DNA from: JBJHBP01 sp050485645 | GTDB lineage: Bacteria > Pseudomonadota > Gammaproteobacteria > Steroidobacterales > Rariloculaceae | DNA: 64,000 bases | Assembly: GCA_050485645.1 (NCBI GenBank) | Contig: JBJHBT010000014.1 | Span: 1 to 64,000, forward strand | Reading direction: 5' to 3' | In this document: positions 55,964 through 64,000 of the stretch, one piece after another | How the letters are laid out: each line of letters begins with the position of its first letter | Numbering within the stretch: position 1 is the stretch's first letter | Notes under the pieces: model-generated | The model's database searches: none | Told to the model about the DNA's origin: nothing | The model's input: only the letters and a program-made list of their open reading frames with translations | Program-made: the position numbers and the translations under genes

Positions 55964-56040
55964 CGGATTGGAGAGTCGACTTCGTCGACGTGATGCGAGC
56001 TGTCGTCGTCACGTCGGACAACTGATTTTGGAACGGAATA

Positions 56041-56676
56041 ATGAAGGTGATGGCAATGCGATACGCAATACGGCCACTGATGATCGCGGTGGTGTCGCTG
56101 GTACTGTCGGCCTGTGCCGGCAGCGGGTCGTCGGTGATGGATCTGTCGTCAACGACATCCGTAGCCGCCAGTTCCGGGTACATCATCGGCCCGGGTGACC
56201 AGCTGAACGTCTATGTGTGGCGCAACGAGGATCTCACCGTCACTGTTCCGGTACGCCCGGACGGCAGGATATCCACGCCGCTGGTCGAAGACATGCAGGC
56301 CGTGGGCAAGACCCCGACCCAGCTCGCGCGTGACATCGAGCTGGTGCTGGAGGAATTCATCCGTACGCCGCAGGTGAACGTGATCGTGGAGTCCTTCGTC
56401 GGCACGTTCAACGAACAGATCCGTGTCGTCGGCCAGGCTTCGGCTCCGCAGGCGCTGTCGTTTCGCGAAGGCATGACGCTGCTGGATGTCATGATCGAGG
56501 TGGGTGGTCTCACCGAGTACGCCGCCGGCAACCGCGCCCGCGTCGTGCGTGGACCGGCCGGGCAGCACGTGGAGATTCGCGTGCGCCTCAACGACCTGCT
56601 GAACCGTGGCGACATCGGCCAGAACATCGCCATGCGTCCCGGCGATATTCTGATCATTCCGGGGTCGTTCTTCTGA
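56041..56676 (+). CDS. Wza-like polysaccharide export lipoprotein (XrtA-associated type)
   Basis: The 211-residue protein has a leader with lipobox (VLSACA), a Poly_export domain (YIIGPGDQLNVYVWRNEDLT near residue 40 onward) and one SLBB-like domain (IRVVGQASAPQALSFREGMT). It is the short form found in exosortase-linked EPS loci, about half the length of E. coli Wza. It should form or complete the outer-membrane export channel. Starts at 56041, 56050 or 56056 are possible; 56041 follows GGAACGGAAT. Confidence 0.87.
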   Translation: MKVMAMRYAIRPLMIAVVSLVLSACAGSGSSVMDLSSTTSVAASSGYIIGPGDQLNVYVWRNEDLTVTVPVRPDGRISTPLVEDMQAVGKTPTQLARDIELVLEEFIRTPQVNVIVESFVGTFNEQIRVVGQASAPQALSFREGMTLLDVMIEVGGLTEYAAGNRARVVRGPAGQHVEIRVRLNDLLNRGDIGQNIAMRPGDILIIPGSFF

Positions 56677-56758
56677 GCGTCTTCGTCGCACCCATCGCAG
56701 TCGAACCAACAGCAGTCGAACCAATGGCAACTTCACTCAGGGCCCGGGGCCGATACGC

Positions 56759-57883
56759 ATGAGCAGGATTCGCGAAGCGCTGGAGAAAGCCAAGCGTGCC
56801 AGGGAGCTCGACACGCCGGATGAGACGGCCGATCTCACGCTGGGCCGGATCAAGGTGTCGCGGCGCATACAGGAAGAGCACGCCCGTGCCGAGCGTGAGC
56901 AGCAGCACGAACGGGCGCACGAGCAGCAGCACCAACGGGAGCAAGAGCAGCGGCGTGAGCGGGAACGCGCCCGGCCACGAGGCCTGGAGCGCGAACCTGC
57001 CGGCGATGACACCGACACCTTTCCCGTCATCGAGAGCCTGTCGTGGACCGAGCAGTTGGAATCCCGCCATCACGTGCACCTGGATCATGAGGGGCTGCGA
57101 CGCGCCGGTCTGATGGCGCCGGAAACGCATGAGCGCCGGCTGGCGGAAGAGTATCGTCAGATCAAGCGTCCGCTGCTGGTCAATGCCGGAAACGACGATC
57201 CGTCGACGCGCCTGGACAATGCCCGCCTGATCATGGTCAGCAGCGCGATGTCCGGTGAGGGCAAGACCTTCACCTGCATCAATCTCGCCCTCAGTATCGC
57301 CCGCGAGAAGGACTGGCGCGTGGTGCTGGTGGATGGTGACGTGGCGAAGCCGCATATCACACAGCTGTTCGGGTTCACCGACGAACCGGGGCTGCTGGAT
57401 CTGCTGGGCGATTCGTCACGGTCGCTGAGGCAGTGCATCGTGCCCACCGACGTGCCGGGACTGGCGATTCTGCCGGCCGGACACCAGAGCACCGAGGCCA
57501 CGGAGCTGCTGGCCAGTCAGCGCATGGTTCTGCTGGCGAAAGAACTTGGCGACCTGCCCGGCACCATCGTGCTGTTCGATTCCCCGCCGCTGCTGCTCAC
57601 CACCGAAGCCGGTTCGCTGGCCGTGCATGCCGGCCAGATCGTCGTCGTGGTGAGGGCGCAGCACACCACACATGAGCAGGTGAGCCGCGCCGTGTCGGCC
57701 CTGGATCAGAACAAGGCCGTGAGCCTGATCCTGAATCAGGTGGAGTCGGGACAGGAGTCGTTGGGTTATGGTTACGGCGCCAGCTATGGCGCCGGCTACG
57801 GTTATGGCTACGGCAGCCAGCCACGCGATGCACAGGGTCAGGCCGGCCATGGCGGCGACTCCGCATCGCAGGATGCGCGCTGA
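56759..57883 (+). CDS. BY-type tyrosine kinase of the XrtA/PEP-CTERM EPS locus
   Basis: The 374-residue cytoplasmic kinase has Walker A SSAMSGEGKTF (residues about 161-171), Walker A' VVLVDGDVAKPH and Walker B TIVLFDSPPLL, as in CpsD/Wzc-type bacterial tyrosine kinases. The N-terminus has the short helix MSRIREALEKAKRAREL seen in this subfamily. It is followed by an unusual Glu/Gln/Arg/His-rich segment (about 37-80) of likely coiled coil. The C-terminal tail carries six tyrosines separated by small residues, the probable autophosphorylation cluster. Its usual partner, a Wzz-like chain-length protein, is not encoded beside it. Confidence 0.88.
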   Translation: MSRIREALEKAKRARELDTPDETADLTLGRIKVSRRIQEEHARAEREQQHERAHEQQHQREQEQRRERERARPRGLEREPAGDDTDTFPVIESLSWTEQLESRHHVHLDHEGLRRAGLMAPETHERRLAEEYRQIKRPLLVNAGNDDPSTRLDNARLIMVSSAMSGEGKTFTCINLALSIAREKDWRVVLVDGDVAKPHITQLFGFTDEPGLLDLLGDSSRSLRQCIVPTDVPGLAILPAGHQSTEATELLASQRMVLLAKELGDLPGTIVLFDSPPLLLTTEAGSLAVHAGQIVVVVRAQHTTHEQVSRAVSALDQNKAVSLILNQVESGQESLGYGYGASYGAGYGYGYGSQPRDAQGQAGHGGDSASQDAR

Positions 57884-57899
57884 ACGCCGCGTGACCAGT

Positions 57900-59297
57900 A
57901 TGCACATCAAGACGCATTCATCGCGCCGGCCTGACGCAGCGGGCCTGCGGGTGATCCGGCCCGGCGATCGGGCCGCCACCGCCACCGCCACCGCCACCGT
58001 TGCCGTCAACGCCGTCGCCGTTCTGGCTGCCGTGATGGCCGCCGCGCTGTGCGCTCCGTCGGCCCTCGCACAGGTAACCGACATCGAGCGCCGTTTCGCG
58101 CTCGGCATCGGTGCCGAGTACAGCGATAACATCGGTCGCGTCGATTCCGACAGCGACCCGCAGAGTCTTACTTACGGCAACGTCGATCTGGATGTCGGTC
58201 TGTCGCGGGAGGGCCAGCGCCTGTCCGCATTCGTCGACGGCAACCTCACCTACCATCGCTACGACAGCGACGACTACGACAACGAAACGCTGGGCGATCT
58301 GTCGGCCGGCCTGACGATCCGCGCGGTGCCGGACATCTTCTCCTGGGACGTGGCCAACCGCATCGGTCATGTGCGCCGCGATCCGTTTTCCGCCGCCGAG
58401 CCGGGCAATCGCGAGCGACTCAATGTGTTCTCCACCGGGCCGGACTTTCGCGCACCGCTCGCGCCGCGACTGGCCATGCAGATCAGCGCCCGCTACACCG
58501 AACGCGAATGGCAACGCAGCGATGAGCTTGACAGCACCGTACATTCGGCGGAACTGGGCCTGCTGCGAGCACTCGATCCGCGTCGTCATGTGGCCGTCAC
58601 CGCGGCCGGCCGGCGCGTGTCATTCGACTCGCCGCTGGCGCCCGAGTACGAAGTCCATCTCGGCTACATCACCTACGCCAGCAGCCTGCCGAACAACGAG
58701 CTCGAACTCAGCATCGGCGCCAGCCGGCTGCGTCGCGAGGGCGAATCACAGACCGGCACCTATCTGAGCGCCAGCTGGTTGCGGCTGCTCACAACACGTT
58801 CCCGCCTGGAACTGCGACTGTCGCGCGACTTCGAGGATGCCGGCGACGAGCTGCTGGATGTGGCCGTGCTTCCCGGCGGCACGGGCGTCGGCGATGTGGC
58901 CACCAGCAGCGATCCGATGACCCGCAGCCGCTTCGGCTTCACCTACTCGCTGACGCGGCCGCGTACCACCTACACCGCCGGCACGGACTGGTCGCGCGAG
59001 CGCTTTGTCAGCGATACCGGCCTGGACCGGGACGGCTGGCGCAGCTCGATCGGCGCCAGACATCAGTTCTCACGCGGTACCGCGGCGGAACTGGCTCTGT
59101 TCTACGGCCGCGAGCGCTTCACGGCGCTGGACGACAGTATCGCCGAGCGGGGCGTGACGGCGGGGCTGCTGCGTCGCCTGAGCCGCACCTGGAACATGGT
59201 GTTTCGCCATGAGTACGTGAGCCGCGATGCCAATCTGTTCGGTGATTTCAGCGAAAACCGCTACCGGCTGTCGTTCGTATGGACGCCGGTGATATAG
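57900..59297 (+). CDS. Outer-membrane beta-barrel protein, PEP-CTERM system-associated type
   Basis: About 465 residues. A long Ala/Val/Thr-rich leader ends near SALAQ and includes ATATATATV, encoded by a short hexamer repeat. The mature protein opens RRFALGIGAEYSDNIGRV and consists of alternating amphipathic strands ending YRLSFVWTPVI, as in the barrel family found in XrtA EPS loci. It probably serves as the outer-membrane port for the polymer. ATG 57900 and GTG 57891 are possible starts; the open frame before them overlaps the kinase gene. The 3' end overlaps the next gene by 19 bases. Confidence 0.8.
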   Translation: MHIKTHSSRRPDAAGLRVIRPGDRAATATATATVAVNAVAVLAAVMAAALCAPSALAQVTDIERRFALGIGAEYSDNIGRVDSDSDPQSLTYGNVDLDVGLSREGQRLSAFVDGNLTYHRYDSDDYDNETLGDLSAGLTIRAVPDIFSWDVANRIGHVRRDPFSAAEPGNRERLNVFSTGPDFRAPLAPRLAMQISARYTEREWQRSDELDSTVHSAELGLLRALDPRRHVAVTAAGRRVSFDSPLAPEYEVHLGYITYASSLPNNELELSIGASRLRREGESQTGTYLSASWLRLLTTRSRLELRLSRDFEDAGDELLDVAVLPGGTGVGDVATSSDPMTRSRFGFTYSLTRPRTTYTAGTDWSRERFVSDTGLDRDGWRSSIGARHQFSRGTAAELALFYGRERFTALDDSIAERGVTAGLLRRLSRTWNMVFRHEYVSRDANLFGDFSENRYRLSFVWTPVI

Positions 59298-60052
59298 CCC
59301 ACGCCACGCCGTTGCCGGCGGCGTCCTCGCGCACCACGGCCACGCCGGTCGTGCATCTGTTCACATGCGATATGGATCGCGATGACACGCCGGATGCGCG
59401 GCTGCATTCGCTGCTCAGCTGTAGCGAGCTTCAGCGCGCGGAGCGCTTCTGCAGCGCCGTCCTGGCGCGTCGCTACAAGGTGGCGCGGGCATGGCTTCGC
59501 GTGGTGCTGTCGGAGTGGACGGGCACCGCGCCGGAGATGCTGGCGTTTCGCTTCGGCGCCGCCGGCAAGCCGTTTCTGGACAAGCCGTTTCTGGAGGAGG
59601 GTCCCGCATTCAATGTCTCGCACTCCGAAGCCGCACTGCTGATCGGCGTCACTGACCATGGTCGGCTGGGTGTGGACATCGAGAAGCAGCGACCCATCGA
59701 GGATCATGAACAGCTGGCGCGGCGGTATTTCTCCGCAGCCGAGACCGCCGAACTGCTGAGCCTGCCCGGCAGCGAACGCGACCGCGCCTTCCTGCGGCTG
59801 TGGACGCGCAAGGAGGCGTTTATCAAAGCGCTGGGTGGCGGCCTGTCGATACCGTTGCATGCGTTTTCGGTCAGTGCGGATTCATGCGCGGGCAACGCGC
59901 TGTATGCGGCCGATGCGGCACTCGCCGACCCTGCGCAATGGTTTGTGGGTGACGTGGCCGCCGGCCCGTCGCTGCTGGCCGCCGTCGCACTGGATCGACC
60001 GGCGTGCAGCGTTTCACTGTCGGCCGATCCGGATCCGCCCAACCGCCTCTGA
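59279..60052 (+). CDS. 4'-phosphopantetheinyl transferase (Sfp-type)
   Basis: The 257-residue enzyme shows FNVSHSEAALLIGV, the metal-binding GVDIEKQRPI (near residues 131-140) and FLRLWTRKEAFIKALGGGL, the core motifs of Sfp-type transferases. These attach the phosphopantetheine arm from CoA to carrier proteins. It overlaps the end of the barrel gene, so it is probably cotranscribed with the EPS block. Exosortase A loci often include an acyl carrier protein and acyl-CoA ligase, and one of these carriers may be its target; that is inferred. Confidence 0.87.
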   Translation: MDAGDIAHATPLPAASSRTTATPVVHLFTCDMDRDDTPDARLHSLLSCSELQRAERFCSAVLARRYKVARAWLRVVLSEWTGTAPEMLAFRFGAAGKPFLDKPFLEEGPAFNVSHSEAALLIGVTDHGRLGVDIEKQRPIEDHEQLARRYFSAAETAELLSLPGSERDRAFLRLWTRKEAFIKALGGGLSIPLHAFSVSADSCAGNALYAADAALADPAQWFVGDVAAGPSLLAAVALDRPACSVSLSADPDPPNRL

Positions 60053-60133
60053 TGGGAACCACGTCGGGTCCTGCGTGCGGGCGAACGCTTATACTTTCGC
60101 CACCGCAGCCCAGGATGACTGGATTACTGGATC

Positions 60134-60540
60134 ATGATCACCGGAATAGACCACATCGCGATCGCGGTGCCCGATCTGGAGCGCGCCATACGCCGCTTCA
60201 TGGATGACTTCGGCTTCGAGTTCACCGGTCGCGAGGACGTCGAACAGGCGGCCACCAGCACGGCATTCTTCGCGCGGACCAATGCACGTATCGAGCTGGT
60301 GCATCCGCTCAACGGCAAAGGGCCGATCGCGAAGTATCTGGAGAAACGGCCGGGCGGTCTGCACCACCTGTGCTTCACCACGAACGACATCGACGCCGAC
60401 GTGGCGCGGCTGCGCGAACGCGGCTATCAGTTCATCACCGACCAGCCACAGGCCGGCGCCCATGGCTGCCGGGTGATCTTCATTCATCCCAAATGCAGCG
60501 ATGGCGTGCTGATCGAGCTCAGCCAGCCCGGCGGGCAGGC

Positions 60541-60544
<4 letters not shown>
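60134..60544 (+). CDS. mce: Methylmalonyl-CoA epimerase
   Basis: The 136-residue VOC protein has the metal ligands in IDHIAIAVPDL (His 6), LHHLCFTTNDI and VLIELSQP. It interconverts the D- and L-forms of methylmalonyl-CoA. Its stop overlaps the mutase start as ATGA, so epimerase and mutase are coupled. Confidence 0.92.
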
Positions 60545-62763
<2,219 letters not shown>

Positions 62764-62780
62764 CGGTTGTCGGCCCACAC

Positions 62781-63770
62781 GTGAACCGGAACGCACAGGC
62801 CGACATGGGCCGTCACGGCATCAGCACCGACGCACTCACGAGCGGCGACCGGCGTACGCTGGCGCGCGCGATCACGCTGGTCGAGAGCGAACTGGAAGCG
62901 CATCGCCGCGATGCCGAGGCGCTGCTGGAATCGCTGCTGCCGCACACCGGTGGCAGTCTGCGACTGGGCATCACCGGCACGCCCGGGGTCGGCAAGTCCA
63001 CGTTCATCGAAACGTTCGGTCTGCACCTGCTGGAGCAGGGCCACCGGGTAGCGGTGCTTGCCGTGGACCCCAGCTCGCCGCGCGGCGGCGGCAGCATCCT
63101 TGGTGACAAGACGCGGATGGCGTCGCTGTCGCGCAGCGAGCACGCGTTCATCCGCCCGTCACCGGCGGGCGATTCTCCCGGTGGCGTTGCACACAAGACC
63201 CGCGAGTGCATGCTGCTGTGCGAGGCGGCCGGCTACGACATCGTGGTCGTGGAAACCGTGGGCGTCGGCCAGTCGGGCGTCGACGTGGCGGACATGGTGG
63301 ATTTCTTTCTCGTGCTGCTGCAGCCCAACAGCGGCGATGAACTGCAGGGCATCAAGCGCGGCATCGTCGAGGTGGCCGATGCACTGGTGGTGAACAAGGC
63401 CGACAAGGGCCATGAATCCGATGCCGAACGCACGGCTCTGCACTATCGCAGTGCGCTGGCGGTGCTGCGGGCGGAGGCCGCCTGGCAGCCGCGCGTGCTC
63501 ACCTGTTCGGCGCTGAGCGGCCACAACATCGATACCGTCTGGCGGATGATCGGCGAGTATCGCGACTACGCCGAAGGCGGCGGAGTTCTCGCCGATCGAC
63601 GTGCGTGGCAGAATGCGCGCTGGATGAGGCGCCTGACGATGGAGCTGATCGAGCGTCAGCTCAAGGGTGACGAGCGGTTGCGAAGCCGGCTCGCGCAGCT
63701 GGAACAACAGGTGCGGCGTGGCGAGATGTCGCCGCTTGCGGCCGCGCGACAGATCAGCGAACTGCTGTGA
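62781..63770 (+). CDS. meaB: Methylmalonyl-CoA mutase-associated GTPase MeaB
   Basis: The 329-residue G3E GTPase has the P-loop GTPGVGKSTF (near residues 66-75), VLAVDPSSPRGGGSILGDKT, ETVGVGQS and the NKAD specificity motif. It guards and reloads the B12 cofactor of the mutase encoded 17 bases upstream. GTG 62781 is the longest start; ATG 62805 is an alternative that keeps all motifs. Confidence 0.94.
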   Translation: MNRNAQADMGRHGISTDALTSGDRRTLARAITLVESELEAHRRDAEALLESLLPHTGGSLRLGITGTPGVGKSTFIETFGLHLLEQGHRVAVLAVDPSSPRGGGSILGDKTRMASLSRSEHAFIRPSPAGDSPGGVAHKTRECMLLCEAAGYDIVVVETVGVGQSGVDVADMVDFFLVLLQPNSGDELQGIKRGIVEVADALVVNKADKGHESDAERTALHYRSALAVLRAEAAWQPRVLTCSALSGHNIDTVWRMIGEYRDYAEGGGVLADRRAWQNARWMRRLTMELIERQLKGDERLRSRLAQLEQQVRRGEMSPLAAARQISELL

Positions 63771-63969
63771 ATCCGCGTCTCGCGGTACGACGTGTGTCAC
63801 TTGTTGAATGAACTTCGATCGTCGTCACAGCGCCCGTCACAAGCCTTCGGCAGAATCCGGCCGGATATGACTTATTTGCCGCACCGAATCGCGAATCGGC
63901 CACGCCCGGTGGTGATCACCGGCAGAACCACACCCGTTGATTGTGCCGCTTCGGTGCAGGGATGAAACC

Positions 63970-64000
63970 ATGACGCATGACCCCAGCCGCTCCTTCCCCC
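63970..64000 (+). CDS. Start of a further gene, cut by the window end
   Basis: ATG 63970 is preceded by CAGGGATGAAACC, a fair ribosome-binding site, and opens MTHDPSRSFP before the window ends. An acyl-CoA carboxylase gene often follows this module, but ten codons cannot show it. The preceding 199 bases hold no gene. Confidence 0.4.
   Translation, partial: MTHDPSRSFP

Overview
The window looks like a chromosome segment of a GC-rich, Gram-negative proteobacterium, most likely a marine- or soil-type gammaproteobacterium. The grounds are several very large TonB-dependent receptors, PQQ dehydrogenases with signal peptides, lipoproteins with lipoboxes, a PEP-CTERM protein, genes of the exosortase A (XrtA)-associated exopolysaccharide type, a WecA-like initiating transferase and a sodium:alanine symporter. 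The genus cannot be fixed from the sequence alone.

Layout. (1) 1-7645: a surface-polysaccharide cluster that looks less GC-rich than the rest. It holds a methyltransferase, a GT11 fucosyltransferase-like enzyme, a GT2, an O-antigen polymerase/ligase-like membrane protein, a GT4, a split Alg14/Alg13-like (PssD/PssE) glycosyltransferase and a methyltransferase-like gene on the other strand. (2) 8248-9288: a WecA-like polyprenyl-phosphate sugar-phosphate transferase. (3) 9309-11680: an outer-membrane TraF_2/PorV-like protein and a lipoprotein. (4) 11928-40458: an accessory catabolic island built from repeated units. Two copies of a divergent pair (di-heme peroxidase/FG-GAP/ASPIC lipoprotein facing a ~1125-residue TonB receptor) enclose two PQQ dehydrogenases, a secreted VOC protein, a decayed receptor, a PQQ sugar dehydrogenase and a mannose-1-phosphate guanylyltransferase. 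A third receptor, broken by one frameshift, is followed by a deletion-scarred relic of the sugar dehydrogenase/guanylyltransferase unit. A group II intron with most of its ORF deleted lies directly behind the terminator of the second receptor. (5) 40480-44908: an AGCS symporter, a RAYT-type transposase in an exactly 1000-bp element with 14-bp terminal inverted repeats, a PEP-CTERM protein with a sigma-54-like promoter, an amidohydrolase and a heptamer repeat array.

(6) 45047-48576: rmlBACD for dTDP-L-rhamnose, then tRNA-Val(CAC) on the other strand. (7) 48656-51066: two paralogous Ig-like/FN3-like lipoproteins, each preceded by its own cyclic-di-GMP-I (GEMM-I) riboswitch. (8) 51682-60052: an XrtA/PEP-CTERM-associated EPS block with ugd, a PrsT-like TPR lipoprotein, a Wza-like exporter, a BY-type tyrosine kinase, an outer-membrane beta-barrel protein and a phosphopantetheinyl transferase. 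(9) 60134-63770: the methylmalonyl-CoA module (epimerase, mutase, MeaB GTPase), followed by the first codons of another gene.

How the parts fit. The flanks make cell-surface polysaccharide: dTDP-rhamnose, UDP-glucuronate and GDP-mannose supply, glycosyltransferases and export. The lipoproteins under c-di-GMP riboswitches fit a biofilm or matrix programme. The central island looks like outer-membrane capture plus periplasmic oxidation of an unknown, possibly sugar-like, substrate. Palindromes of the LacI type recur in front of all three receptors. Coordinates and motifs were read by eye; homology calls rest on recognised family motifs, not on a search.
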